Below are positions 34,606 through 44,696 of a DNA stretch of 64,000 bases, one piece after another. The DNA comes from Gemmatimonadetes bacterium 13_1_40CM_69_22 (GTDB lineage Bacteria > Gemmatimonadota > Gemmatimonadetes > Gemmatimonadales > GWC2-71-9): positions 16,495 through 80,494 of the forward strand of contig MNEL01000042.1 in assembly GCA_001917665.1 (NCBI GenBank). Direction: 5' to 3'. A program made the position numbers and the translations under genes. The notes beneath the pieces are model-generated. The model was not told the DNA's origin, did no database searches, and saw only the letters and a program-made list of their open reading frames with translations. Every line of letters starts with the position of its first letter. Positions within the stretch are counted from its first letter, which is position 1.

Positions 34606-35394
34606 TTGTGCCGTTTCCGAAGGCCTGTCCGCCGCCGCCCTTGGCGGCCGTGTGGCCCCAATCTTGATGGCGGTGCTGTCGGGTATTTCCAGACATCGCC
34701 CGTTTCAAAGGCCGCATCTTTGGAGCTCGTCGCCAGCGAGATCGCCAAGCTGCCCGGCGTCGCGACCCGAGAGTATGGATCGGGCGAGCTGCTGCGCCCC
34801 GAGCGACTGAAGCAGCTGCACATCTACATCCGCACGGGCGCGATCGGGCTGCACGCGGCGCTGGGGCGGCCACCGCATGCGATTCTCGAGGTGTGCGGTC
34901 CCGGTTGGCTGCTGAGCCCGCCGCTGTGGGAGCCGACGCCGACCCCCGAGCCTCTACACGCCGTGGCGCTGCTTCCGACCACAACGCTGGAGCTGCCGGC
35001 CGACGTGTTCAGCCGGCATTTGGCCGCGCATGCACCGCTCGCGTCCGCCGTGGCGTCCCTCGACGCGCACCAGTACGCGTCGGCGCTGGACCACCTCGCC
35101 ATGCTCACGGTGCGCGACCCGTTGCGGCGCGTGCCGGAGGCCCTGCTGTTGCTGCTGGAGCGGCTCGGCAGCGGGCCCGACCCCGCAGCGAGCGGGCGCT
35201 TGGAAGTCAGCCAGCAGCTCATCGCCGCGTTCGCGAACTTGAGCCGCCAGACCACCAACAAGCAGCTGCGCCGGTTGGCGCGGGCGGGCCTCGTGGGCCT
35301 CGAACGCGGCGCGGTGCACGTGCGTGACCCCGTGGTGCTGCGGGATGTGGCGGCGGGAAGAGCGCCCCACGCGAGCGGTTCGTCAACGGCGTGA
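34606..35394 (+). CDS. Crp/Fnr family transcriptional regulator (start uncertain; TTG at 34720 likely)
   Basis: REYGSGELLRPERLKQLHIYIRTGAIGLHAALGRPPHAILEVCGPGWLL (cNMP-like); GRLEVSQQLIAAFANLSRQTTNKQLRRLARAGLVGLERGAVHVRD (Crp HTH). Confidence 0.8.
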   Translation: MCRFRRPVRRRPWRPCGPNLDGGAVGYFQTSPVSKAASLELVASEIAKLPGVATREYGSGELLRPERLKQLHIYIRTGAIGLHAALGRPPHAILEVCGPGWLLSPPLWEPTPTPEPLHAVALLPTTTLELPADVFSRHLAAHAPLASAVASLDAHQYASALDHLAMLTVRDPLRRVPEALLLLLERLGSGPDPAASGRLEVSQQLIAAFANLSRQTTNKQLRRLARAGLVGLERGAVHVRDPVVLRDVAAGRAPHASGSSTA

Positions 35395-35537
35395 GCCTCC
35401 CTGTGTCCGTCTGTTGACAGAACCCTCGCCTTCGAACGACGAGGATCAGCCAGTGTGCAGCTTGTGCAGTTCCGCCCCGGCACCCATGTTGTACGCGGCA
35501 GGAGGCGTTGGCCGTCCGCAACCGGTTGGGCGTCACA

Positions 35538-35846
35538 ATGGCTACCAGAGTCACCGTGCAGCAGGATCCACCCGACGCGTTTCGACAGTGTCTGCGGGAG
35601 CGTGTGCGGTTGGCGCGGGAGCTCGCGGCGCTGCGCGCCGGGTTCGCGACGGTGGCCGAGCACTACGAGCGCGTTATTCGCACCATGCTCGCGCTCGGCC
35701 CGACCCTCGGCATCGAGCTGAACGACATCGGTCATCCGACCGACCCGGAGTGGGGCCCCCCCGCCCTGCTCATGTACGGCGACGAGCGCTTTCTGAAGCA
35801 CGAGCAAGCGGTTCTGGACCGGCTGCTCCGCAAGCTTCCCGACTGA
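35538..35846 (+). CDS. Hypothetical protein
   Basis: MATRVTVQQDPPDAFRQCLRERVRLARELAALRAGFATVAEHYERVIRTML...; clean ORF, no family recognised. Confidence 0.45.
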   Translation: MATRVTVQQDPPDAFRQCLRERVRLARELAALRAGFATVAEHYERVIRTMLALGPTLGIELNDIGHPTDPEWGPPALLMYGDERFLKHEQAVLDRLLRKLPD

Positions 35847-35947
35847 ACGCCCACCCCGCGGCTACGTCATCTCCAGCAGCACATTGAGCACGCCCCGCTG
35901 ACGGGCGCGCTCGAAACGCTTCCACCCCTTCACGCAGGTTACGCTCC

Positions 35948-36913
35948 TTGCCGGCGCGCCGCGGGCGGTACATCTTCGCGGGCACCCCCCCCGTTCGTCC
36001 AACGATTTCGCGGAGGTGCTCAACGCTCCCGCCAGTGTGGTTGCTTGCGGTGCTGACCCTGGCGGACAGCGCCCGCAGCTTCAAGGTCCCGCTCGCGCCC
36101 GGCGAGTCGCTTGCCGTGGCGACGGCCGGCGCGGGCCGGTCGGTGGTGCTCATTCCCGGGCTGTTCGGCTCCGAGTTCGGTTTTCGCCAACTGGTTCCGC
36201 TGCTCGACGCCGCCGGCTACCGCACCATTGTGATCGAGCCGCTCGGAATCGGCTCGTCCACCCGGCCGCCGCGCGCCGACTACTCGCTCACGGCGCAGGC
36301 AGACCGGATCGCCGGCGTGCTCGATTCCCTGGGGGAGCGTCAGGCGCTGATCGTGGCGCACTCGATGGGTGGGTCGGAGGCGTTCCGGCTGGCCTACCGC
36401 CGGCCCGACCTGGTGCGGGGCATGATCTCGATCGAGGGGGGCCCCACGGAGGCGGCTGTGACCCCGGCGTTCAAGCGGGCGCTCAAGTTCGCGCCCTGGA
36501 TCAAGCTGTTCGGGGGGGTCAAGCTCGTCCGGCGGAAGATCCGGAGCATGCTCATCGCGTCCTCCGGCGACACGACCTGGGTGACCGACGATGTCGTATC
36601 GGGCTACACCGCCGGCGCGGCACGCAACCTCGACGCGACGCTCAAGGCCTACTTGGCCATGGCGAACTCGCGTGAGCCCGGAAAGCTGTGGCCGCACCTC
36701 GCCGACGTCCGCTGCCCCGTGCGGCTGATCGTGGGCGGGGAGCCCCACGACGGCGACGTGAATGCGGCGGAGGTCAGGCTGCTGCAGCGGACCGTGGGGG
36801 CGTTCGCCCTTGACTCCGTGCCGGGGGCGGGTCACTTCATTCATGAAGAGCAACCCCAGGCCGTTGTCGCGGCCCTGGGCCGTCTCGAGGCGAGTCTCGC
36901 GCGGCGCCCGTGA
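35948..36913 (+). CDS. Alpha/beta hydrolase
   Basis: VVLIPGLFGSEFGFRQLVPLLDAAGYRTIVIEPLGIGSSTRP...LIVAHSMGGSEAFRLAYRRPDLV...GAGHFIHEEQP. Confidence 0.9.
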   Translation: MPARRGRYIFAGTPPVRPTISRRCSTLPPVWLLAVLTLADSARSFKVPLAPGESLAVATAGAGRSVVLIPGLFGSEFGFRQLVPLLDAAGYRTIVIEPLGIGSSTRPPRADYSLTAQADRIAGVLDSLGERQALIVAHSMGGSEAFRLAYRRPDLVRGMISIEGGPTEAAVTPAFKRALKFAPWIKLFGGVKLVRRKIRSMLIASSGDTTWVTDDVVSGYTAGAARNLDATLKAYLAMANSREPGKLWPHLADVRCPVRLIVGGEPHDGDVNAAEVRLLQRTVGAFALDSVPGAGHFIHEEQPQAVVAALGRLEASLARRP

Positions 36914-36998
36914 CGTCGAACCGAACCGCCGGGTCATGCTCTCTGGAGCCGCTCCGGCGGCGCAGGATCACCGTCAACCCTTCGCTCGCGGGACCCGA

Positions 36999-38168
36999 AT
37001 GCGCATCGCGCTCGTCGCCGAAGACTACTATCCCCAGCTCGGGGGTGTCCCCGAGCACGTTCACAACCTCGCCCTGCAGCTCAACAGCTGGGGGCACACC
37101 GCCACCGTCGTCAGCTCCCACATGGGCACCTACCCGGATGCGGCCTTCGTGCGCCGGTTGGGGACGAGCCGGGTGATCTACTCGAACGGTGGCGTCTCGC
37201 GCATCACCACCGGTTGGGGGCTGCGGCGCCAGCTCGAGGCCGTGTTCCGGGAAGGTCGCTACGACCTCGTGCACGTGCACGGTGGCCTCGCCCCGACGTT
37301 CGGGCTGGCAGCGCCGCTCGCCGCCTGGCAGGTCGGCATCCCGGTGGTCGCCACCTTCCACTCGTGGTTCGCGCGCTCGCTCGGCTGTCGCGTGTTCCGG
37401 CGACCGCTCCAGCGAATCCTCGACCGGCACGCGGCGACGATCGCGGTGAGCGAGCCGGTGGTGGCCGCGAATTCGCGGTATTTCCGTGCCCACTGGGACA
37501 TCATTCCGAACGGCGTGGACGTCGAGTTTTTCCAGCCGAACGGGCGTCGCCCCACGGACGCGCTCACGCACGGCCCGCGGCTCTTGTTCCTCGGTCGCAT
37601 CGAGCCACGCAACGGCTTGGGCACGGCGCTGGCGGCACTGCCTCGCATCCTGGCGCGCCACCCGAACGCGGTGCTCACTGTTGCCGGGGACGGCCCGTGG
37701 CGCGGCTACTACGAGCGGCGGGCGCGGGCGCTGGGCGACAGCGTGCGGTTCGTCGGGCAGGTGTTCGAGGAGCGCCCGGAGTACTACGCTGCGGCGGACC
37801 TCTACCTGTGTCCCACGACGATCGCCTCCTTCGGCGTCACGCTGCTCGAGGCGATGGCGTGCGGCACACCGATGATCGTGTCGGACAACCTGGGCTTCCG
37901 CTCGGTGATCGACGGCGGTGCCGAGGCGGTCATGGTGCCGAAGGACGATCCGGCGGCGTGGGCCGGGACGGCGCTCGAGCTGATCGCGGACCCGGAGCGA
38001 CGCCGGGCGATGGGGGAGGCGGGGCGCGCCAAGGCGGCGCGGTTCGCGTGGCCGCGGATCGCGCGGCGCGAGCTGGCGGTGTACGAGCGCGTGCTCGGCG
38101 CCCCGCCGAGCGAGCCACGCTACGTCCGCGCCGGGCGGACCTGCGCGATCGGGTCACCGAGTCGCTGA
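36999..38168 (+). CDS. Glycosyltransferase family 4
   Basis: MRIALVAEDYYPQLGGVPEHVHNLALQLNSWGHTATVVSSHMGTYPD...LLFLGRIEPRNGLGTALAALPRIL...ASFGVTLLEAMACGTPMIVSDN. Confidence 0.93.
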   Translation: MRIALVAEDYYPQLGGVPEHVHNLALQLNSWGHTATVVSSHMGTYPDAAFVRRLGTSRVIYSNGGVSRITTGWGLRRQLEAVFREGRYDLVHVHGGLAPTFGLAAPLAAWQVGIPVVATFHSWFARSLGCRVFRRPLQRILDRHAATIAVSEPVVAANSRYFRAHWDIIPNGVDVEFFQPNGRRPTDALTHGPRLLFLGRIEPRNGLGTALAALPRILARHPNAVLTVAGDGPWRGYYERRARALGDSVRFVGQVFEERPEYYAAADLYLCPTTIASFGVTLLEAMACGTPMIVSDNLGFRSVIDGGAEAVMVPKDDPAAWAGTALELIADPERRRAMGEAGRAKAARFAWPRIARRELAVYERVLGAPPSEPRYVRAGRTCAIGSPSR

Positions 38169-38174
38169 GCGGCG

Positions 38175-39425
38175 TCAGCTGGCCGCGGGGTTCATCACCC
38201 GGCCCATGAACAGGATCGTCCCCGAGAGCCGCTCGCGAATCGCAAAGACGAAGGGGTGATCCACCACAAGGGACGCGGGCAGGCTCGTGATGCCGAACTC
38301 GATCGACGTCGCGGCTGCGGCCTCGGTGCCCTGCTCGTTCACGTCGACGAACGCCTTGTGCTTCACGTTCGTGATGCAGACCCGTCCGCTCGGGTCCAGG
38401 CGCGTGAAGTCGGTCTGCCACGGGCCGCAGAACGCCGACGGCATGCCCAGGGCCGCGAGCACGTTGTTCATCGTGAGATCGTAGACGAGGGTGAACTTGG
38501 GCAGGTACACCTCGAAGGACGCCGAATCGAGCGCGGCCGTCCAGCCACTCCACCGCTCCTCGGTCAACCTCCGGACCAGCGAGTCGATCCCCGCCGGGTC
38601 GCGCGGCAGCGCGATCGTCATCGTGAACGCCCCGCCGCTGTAAGGCAGGTCGAGCACGGTGACGTCGCCGTCGCGCAGGTATCCGATCGTCACGGCACGA
38701 CCGTGCGTCATCCTCGGGACGCTCGTCGTCGCTCCAGTGGCGAGCGTGAACGGGCCCGGCGCGGTGCGGGCCGGGTCAAACTGCATCGTCCAGTCGCCCT
38801 TGAAATAGATGGCGTTGATGAGGTAGGCGACCGCGTCGTCGGGCACCGGATCCGGCACGATCGTCGGGATCTTGCCCCGCGTCTGTTCGCTGACCCAACC
38901 GTTGATCGTCGGTGCCGCGGCGGGGCTCGCGAAGTCCAGGCTCTCGACGGTGGCGTCGAAGTAGTTACGGGTCGCGTCCAGGAACCCGGGCAGGGGGTTG
39001 AACTGCTGCCGGTACCACACGGAGTTCGCGAGCGTGAACGCGACCCGTGGGTCGAGCCCGCGCAGCAGCGCGATCAAGCTGCGGTACGACTGGTTGACGT
39101 CGTCGAGCGTCATCCCGTCGAGCTGGAGCGCGCGCTGCATCTCGTCTCGCGTCGCGCCGCCGGCGCCGTTGTACGCCATACCGAGCGCCATCGCCGCACT
39201 GAGCGGCGAGATGAACAGGTTCGAGTCGGGGCCGGCCTGCCGCGCGATCTCGCGGAACAGCTTGAAGGCGAATTGGTTGTCCGCGGCGATGAGGCCGTGT
39301 TCTGCGACGCTCAGCTGGCGTGGCAGGCTGGTGATGGGTTGCGGCGCGGTCACGGGGGCTTCGTGGCACCGGGCGGCGAGCACGCCGACGGCCACGACCA
39401 GCAACGGACGGACGAGCGGTCTCAT
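38175..39425 (-). CDS. Secreted serpin (serine protease inhibitor)
   Basis: NLFISPLSAAMALGMAYNGAGGATRDEMQRAL...AYLINAIYFKGDWTMQF...VDVNEQGTEAAAATSIEFGITSLP..VVDHPFVFAIRERLSGTILFMGRVMNP; serpin hinge GTEAAAAT. Confidence 0.95.
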   Translation of the reverse strand: MRPLVRPLLVVAVGVLAARCHEAPVTAPQPITSLPRQLSVAEHGLIAADNQFAFKLFREIARQAGPDSNLFISPLSAAMALGMAYNGAGGATRDEMQRALQLDGMTLDDVNQSYRSLIALLRGLDPRVAFTLANSVWYRQQFNPLPGFLDATRNYFDATVESLDFASPAAAPTINGWVSEQTRGKIPTIVPDPVPDDAVAYLINAIYFKGDWTMQFDPARTAPGPFTLATGATTSVPRMTHGRAVTIGYLRDGDVTVLDLPYSGGAFTMTIALPRDPAGIDSLVRRLTEERWSGWTAALDSASFEVYLPKFTLVYDLTMNNVLAALGMPSAFCGPWQTDFTRLDPSGRVCITNVKHKAFVDVNEQGTEAAAATSIEFGITSLPASLVVDHPFVFAIRERLSGTILFMGRVMNPAAS

Positions 39426-39442
39426 GATCTCTCCCGAGACGG

Positions 39443-40321
39443 GTGCGTTCCTTGCGTGACTGCCGCATGACCGGCGGACCGGCCGCCGCAATCCTCGGCC
39501 TACCTAAATTACCCCCGGGACTCCGCCGCGAGGTCACAATCCAGTTCGTCGCCGCGCTGATCGCTCGCTGTTGCGTCATCGCCACGCTCGTCGCCGGCCT
39601 CCCGGCGGGGTGCCGCGCCCAGGCCCATCAGGGCCACCAGGACGCGGCCGAAATGGGGGCCATGGACTCGACGGATCAGCACGTAACCGGTGCGGCGCAC
39701 GACGCGATGAGCGGGCCGCTCGGCGCCGATCCGCACATGCTGCTCACGCCCCCCCGGCCCGCGAGTCCTATGGACTCCGCGCGCGCGGCGGCGCTCGTCG
39801 GCGCGATGCGCGCGGCACTCGCAAACTATCGCGACGTCCGCCTCGCCGAGGCGGACGGATTCCGGCAGTTTCTTCCCGGTGTGAAGCAGCCCGTCTACCA
39901 CTTCACCAATTGGCGCTGGGCCATGGGCGAGATGTTCCGCTTCGATCCTGCGAAGCCGACGTCCCTGTTGGATCGCCAACACGCGGACGGCGGATTCGTG
40001 CTGGTGGGCGCGATGGACGCCGCACCGGCCCGCGCGTCGCTCGACGAGCTCGACCGGCGCGTCCCGCTCGGTGTGGCGCGCTGGCACGAGCACGTGAACC
40101 GGTGCGTGCCGCCGCGGCGCCAGAGCCGGCGCTGGCGTGAGACGCGCGACGGAAAGCCGGTCTTCGGGCCCAATTCGCCGATCGCCACGGCGGAAGCGTG
40201 CGCGGCGGTCGGCGGGCGCTTCTTCCCCCGGATCTTTGGTTGGATGGTGCACGTGATGGCGTTCGAGGGCGACGATCCCGCGGTCATTTGGGGCGGCGGG
40301 CACGACCACCCACATTCGTGA
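39443..40321 (+). CDS. Secreted hypothetical protein, His-rich ends
   Basis: Signal-like N-terminus then QAHQGHQDAAEMGAMDS...VYHFTNWRWAMGEMF...VHVMAFEGDDPAVIWGGGHDHPHS; start uncertain. Confidence 0.65.
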   Translation: MRSLRDCRMTGGPAAAILGLPKLPPGLRREVTIQFVAALIARCCVIATLVAGLPAGCRAQAHQGHQDAAEMGAMDSTDQHVTGAAHDAMSGPLGADPHMLLTPPRPASPMDSARAAALVGAMRAALANYRDVRLAEADGFRQFLPGVKQPVYHFTNWRWAMGEMFRFDPAKPTSLLDRQHADGGFVLVGAMDAAPARASLDELDRRVPLGVARWHEHVNRCVPPRRQSRRWRETRDGKPVFGPNSPIATAEACAAVGGRFFPRIFGWMVHVMAFEGDDPAVIWGGGHDHPHS

Positions 40322-41652
40322 CGTCACGCCCGGCGCTCCGGTTGGGGGCCCTGGTGGCGGTGATGTTCTTCACCGTCTCCGGTGGGCCGTTCGGCTTGGA
40401 GGGGCTCGTCGGCTCGGTGGGTCCCGGCGTGGCGATCCTGCTGCTCGTCGCGACGCCGCTCATCTACAGCATCCCCGAGACGCTGCTCATCGGGGAGCTC
40501 GCGTCGATGCTCCCCGCCGAGGGCGGCTACTACCAGTGGGTGAAGCGCGCCTTCGGGCGCTTCTGGGGGTTTTGGAACGGGTGGCTCTCCTGGGTCTATT
40601 CGCTGATCGACATGGCGATCTACCCGGTCCTGTTTCTGCAGTACCTGCGGTTCTTTGTCCCGGGGCTCGGGCCCTGGCAGGCGTGGCTCGTCGCGCTCGC
40701 GCTGATTTGGGGCGCCACGTGGCTCAACCTGCGGGGCACGCGGGTGGTGGGGATGGCGTCCGGGTGGTTCGTCGCCCTCGTGCTCGCGCCGTTCGGCGTG
40801 CTCGCGACGGTGGCGGTGGCGCGCTGGCTCGGGCAACCGACCACCCCGTTTCCCGCAACGCCGTTCCACGCAACGGATACATCGTTTCTCGGCGCCCTGG
40901 GCATCGGCGTCTCGCAGAGCATCTGGAACTACAGCGGGTGGGACAACGCGTCGACGATCGGCGGCGAGATCGAGCAGTCGTCGGCGACCTACCCGCGGGC
41001 GCTGGCGCGCACGCTGCCGCTTGTCACCGGGGTCTACCTGGTCACGATCCTTCCCGCGCTGGCGCTCACCGACTGGAAGACGTGGACCGACGGCGCATGG
41101 CCTCAGATTGCGGGGGCCGTGGTGGGCCCCTGGCTCGGCGTCTGGGTCGCCGCCGCGGGTTTGGTGAGCGCGTTCGCGCTGTTCAACGCGCTGCTCCTGG
41201 CGTACTCGCGGATCCCGCTGGTCCTGGCGCAGGACGGCTTGCTCCCAGTCGCGCTGGCCCGCACGGACGAGCGCGGCACGCCCCGCAACGCCGTGCTCGT
41301 GTCCGCGCTCGCGTACTCCGGGTTCACACTCGTGCCGTTCGGCGGCCTGCTCGCGGGCGACGTGCTGCTATACACGGCGGCCCTGGCGCTCGAGTTCGCG
41401 TCTCTGCTGCAGCTGCGGCGCGCCGAGCCCGAGCTGCGCGGCGCGTTCCGCGTGCCGGCGGGCGTCCCCGCGCTGGCGGTGCTCGCCACCCTGCCGATCC
41501 TGCTCATCGTGATCGCGGTGGGGCTCGAGATCCAGAGTCGCGAGATCGGCTTGCCCGGCGTGCTGGTGGCGGGCCTGCTCGCCGCGGTGGGGCCGGTGGC
41601 GTACGTGGTGCTCGGCGGGGGCCGGCGAACAAGGGACGGAGTGGCCGCTTAG
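40318..41652 (+). CDS. APC-family amino acid permease
   Basis: FFTVSGGPFGLEGLVGSVGPGVAILLLVATPLIYSIPETLLIGELASMLPAEGGYYQWVKRAFGRFWGFWNGW; ~12 TM. GTG start overlapping upstream stop. Confidence 0.9.
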   Translation: MTSRPALRLGALVAVMFFTVSGGPFGLEGLVGSVGPGVAILLLVATPLIYSIPETLLIGELASMLPAEGGYYQWVKRAFGRFWGFWNGWLSWVYSLIDMAIYPVLFLQYLRFFVPGLGPWQAWLVALALIWGATWLNLRGTRVVGMASGWFVALVLAPFGVLATVAVARWLGQPTTPFPATPFHATDTSFLGALGIGVSQSIWNYSGWDNASTIGGEIEQSSATYPRALARTLPLVTGVYLVTILPALALTDWKTWTDGAWPQIAGAVVGPWLGVWVAAAGLVSAFALFNALLLAYSRIPLVLAQDGLLPVALARTDERGTPRNAVLVSALAYSGFTLVPFGGLLAGDVLLYTAALALEFASLLQLRRAEPELRGAFRVPAGVPALAVLATLPILLIVIAVGLEIQSREIGLPGVLVAGLLAAVGPVAYVVLGGGRRTRDGVAA

Positions 41653-41727
41653 GCGGTTTTTCCCACCTCCTTGCGAAGTTCGCGAATCGCCTACAAGCTA
41701 GCCCCCTACTCCGTTCCTGGCGGATCC

Positions 41728-44694
41728 GTGATCAAGCACTGCTGGGTGGCTCTGCTCGCACTTTCGTTCGTAGCGGTGGCGGCGGACGCGCGGCCTCCTC
41801 GGCTGGTTGTGCGAACTATCACCGGACGTGTCACGAGCGCGCTGACCGGAGATCCGGTGGTGGGAGCGTCTGTGTCCGTCGTGGGAACCCAGACCACCGC
41901 GGAGACGAGCGACAAGGGCGAGTTCTCGCTGTCCGCCCCGGATGGAGCGATCACGCTGCTGGTCCGGAGCGTCGGCTACAAGCGCCGCACGGTGGCGGTG
42001 GGCGCGGATCAGAACAGGGTGGACGTCAAGCTCGAGCCAGACGTGTTCAACCTCGAGGCGGTCGTGATCACGGGGCAGGCCACCAGCGTCGAGAAGCGCT
42101 TTGCGCCGAACGCCGTTGCCACGGTTGGGGCGGGCGACCTGAGCCGCGTTCCCGTTCCGAGCGTCGAAACCGCAATCCAGGGCAAGGTACCCGGCGCCGT
42201 GATCCAGCAGAACTCGGGCGCTCCTGGCGGCGGGATCCAGGTGAAGCTGCGCGGAGTGTCCACGCTCAACGGCCTCTCCTCTCCGCTATATGTTGTGGAC
42301 GGCGTCATCATGAGCGATGTGGCGATCACCAACAATCAGCAGGTCGTGACGCTGTCGAACTCGGGCTCCAACCCGTCGCCCCTGCAGCAGAACCAGGTGA
42401 ACCGCATCGCGGACCTGAACCCGTACGACATCGACAACATCGAGGTCCTCAAGGGAGGGTCGGCCGCGGCGATCTACGGGTCGAAGGCGGCAAATGGGGT
42501 GGTAGTGATCACGACCAAACGCGGCCAGTTGGGTGTGCCGCATTACACGGTGACCCAACGCTTCGGCTTTTCCGAGCTTTCGCACGAACTCGGCTCGCGC
42601 GCGTTCCGGGATTCCGCGGACGCGGTCACGGTGTTCGCCGACTCGGCGCGGGCTGGCCAAATCTGCAGTGGCGGCTGCCCCTTCTTCGACCACGAGCGGG
42701 AACTCGGCGGTCGGAAGGATCTCAGCTACGAGAGCGCGGTAGACGTCGGGGGCGGGAGCGAGAACACGCGCTACTATTTCTCGGGCCTCACCACCAAGGA
42801 CGCCGGGATCATTCAAAACACCGGCTACTGGAAGCAGTCGATCCGGGCGAACATCGACCAGCGTCTCAGCAGCCGGCTCAACCTGAGCCTCAACACAAAC
42901 TTCGTCCACACGTTGGCGCGCCGGGGTCTCACCAACAACGACAACGCGTTCGTGAGCTACTACATGGCGCTGGGGTTCACCCCGAGCTTCATAGACCTCC
43001 GGCCGTTGAACGGCGTCTATCGCACCAATCCGGCTGTGGGGAGTAACCCCCTGCAGACCGCAGCGCTCATGAATCCCAACGACGAGGATGTGGATCGCTT
43101 CGTGGGCTCCGTGAAGGCGGCGTTCGACATCGTGACGCGCCCCGAGCACCATCTCCAGTTTGTGGGGCTCGGCGGCGTCGACCGGTTCACGCAACAGGAC
43201 GCGCTGCTGTTTCCGCCCGAGCTGCAGTTCGAGCAAACGAGCGGCCAGCCGGGTGTCTCGCTGCTCACGAACGCCGACAACCACAACGCCAACTGGAACA
43301 CGAACCTGGTGTACTCGTACCGTCCTGCCTCCGGAGCCCTGGTGGCGACGACCTCGGCCGGGCTGCAATACGAGGACCGTGAGCTGGGCGTCACGCCGAT
43401 TGTCAGCCGCAATCTCATCGCCGGCCAACAAAACGTGAACGCCGGCACCAGCATCAACGTCTCCCAGCGTCGCGAACGTGCGAAGGACTACGGTTTCTAC
43501 GGGCAACAGGAAGTGCTCACACTGCAGGGGCGGCTGTTCCTGTCGGCGGGGTTCCGGGCCGACCGCAGCAGCAACAACGGCGATCCGGACCACTACTTCC
43601 TGTATCCCAAGGCGGCCGGCTCGTATCGCCCGCCCTCCGGCGTCGGCCCCTTCGGAGACTTCAAGGTACGCCTCGCCTGGGGACAGTCGGGCAATCAGCC
43701 GCTCTACGGCATGAAGTTCGCCGAGCTCGACGCCACGCAGAACATCGGCGGGCTGCCCGGCTTGGTGGTCCCCGGCGCGGTGGGCGATGCGGCAATCAAG
43801 CCGGAGCGCCAGACGGAGATCGAAGGCGGCATCGACGCCACACTCGCAGACGGGCGCGCGACCTTCGAGGCGACCCTGTACCAGAAGAGCGTCAGCGATC
43901 TCTTGCTGCTGCGGACGCTCGCGCCGTCGACCGGCTTTCGCAGCCAGTTCTTCAACGGCGGCAAGCTGCGCGATCGCGGCATCGAGCTGTCGGTCGGTGT
44001 GATCCCCGTCCAGCGCCCCGACGTTTCGTGGCTGCTGCGGTCGGTCTTCTTCTCGAACTCGAGCCGGATCGTCCAGCTCCCGGTGCCGGCATTCGCCTTG
44101 ACCAGCCCTTCGGGCGGCTTCGGGACGAACCTCGGTCAGTTCCTGATTCAGGAAGGCCAGTCGACGACGCAGATTTGGGGGAACGTGCCCGACGCGTCGA
44201 CACTCGGCTTTCACGCGGAGCGGATCGGCGACGCCAACCCGGACTTTCTCTGGTCGTTCGTGAATGACCTGACGGTGAAGCGCTTCAACGTGCATGCGCT
44301 GGCCGAGTGGCAACACGGCGGGGACCTCATCAACCTCACCAAGCTGATCTGGGACTTCGGCGGCACCACGATCGACTGTCCGACGGCGTGCAACCAGCGG
44401 TTGGCCGGATTCGGCAAGGACACGCGAGCGTGGCTCGAGAGCGCCACCTATTTCAAGCTCCGTGAGGTGACGCTCAGCTATACCTTGCCGACTCGGTTCG
44501 TCGAGTGGACGGGAGCCCGCGACGCGCGTGCCAGCGTCAGCGGGCGCAACCTGATCGTCGTCACGGGCAGCACCTACACCGGGATGGACCCGGAGGTGAG
44601 CAACTTCGGGATCCAGCCGGTCGCCCGGAACATCGAGGTCGCGCAATACCCGCGCAGCCGCAGCTTCTGGTTCACCCTCAGCGTGGGGTTTTGA
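41728..44694 (+). CDS. SusC/RagA-type TonB-linked outer membrane protein
   Basis: ITGRVTSALTGDPVVGASVSVVGTQTTAETSDKGEFSLSAP (CarboxypepD_reg), VKLRGVSTLNGLSSPLYVVDGVIM, NIEVLKGGSAAAIYGSKAANGVVVITTKRG. GTG start inferred. Confidence 0.92.
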   Translation: MIKHCWVALLALSFVAVAADARPPRLVVRTITGRVTSALTGDPVVGASVSVVGTQTTAETSDKGEFSLSAPDGAITLLVRSVGYKRRTVAVGADQNRVDVKLEPDVFNLEAVVITGQATSVEKRFAPNAVATVGAGDLSRVPVPSVETAIQGKVPGAVIQQNSGAPGGGIQVKLRGVSTLNGLSSPLYVVDGVIMSDVAITNNQQVVTLSNSGSNPSPLQQNQVNRIADLNPYDIDNIEVLKGGSAAAIYGSKAANGVVVITTKRGQLGVPHYTVTQRFGFSELSHELGSRAFRDSADAVTVFADSARAGQICSGGCPFFDHERELGGRKDLSYESAVDVGGGSENTRYYFSGLTTKDAGIIQNTGYWKQSIRANIDQRLSSRLNLSLNTNFVHTLARRGLTNNDNAFVSYYMALGFTPSFIDLRPLNGVYRTNPAVGSNPLQTAALMNPNDEDVDRFVGSVKAAFDIVTRPEHHLQFVGLGGVDRFTQQDALLFPPELQFEQTSGQPGVSLLTNADNHNANWNTNLVYSYRPASGALVATTSAGLQYEDRELGVTPIVSRNLIAGQQNVNAGTSINVSQRRERAKDYGFYGQQEVLTLQGRLFLSAGFRADRSSNNGDPDHYFLYPKAAGSYRPPSGVGPFGDFKVRLAWGQSGNQPLYGMKFAELDATQNIGGLPGLVVPGAVGDAAIKPERQTEIEGGIDATLADGRATFEATLYQKSVSDLLLLRTLAPSTGFRSQFFNGGKLRDRGIELSVGVIPVQRPDVSWLLRSVFFSNSSRIVQLPVPAFALTSPSGGFGTNLGQFLIQEGQSTTQIWGNVPDASTLGFHAERIGDANPDFLWSFVNDLTVKRFNVHALAEWQHGGDLINLTKLIWDFGGTTIDCPTACNQRLAGFGKDTRAWLESATYFKLREVTLSYTLPTRFVEWTGARDARASVSGRNLIVVTGSTYTGMDPEVSNFGIQPVARNIEVAQYPRSRSFWFTLSVGF

Positions 44695-44696
44695 CC

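Noticed and set aside
35847-35947. Minus-strand gene remnant (…VKGWKRFERARQRGVLNVLLEMT)
   Set aside because: Too short and not identifiable; possible decayed gene but unsupported.
40536-43046. 836-aa plus-strand ORF spanning the permease and SusC genes
   Set aside because: Out-of-frame shadow crossing two real genes, with R/A/G-rich composition.
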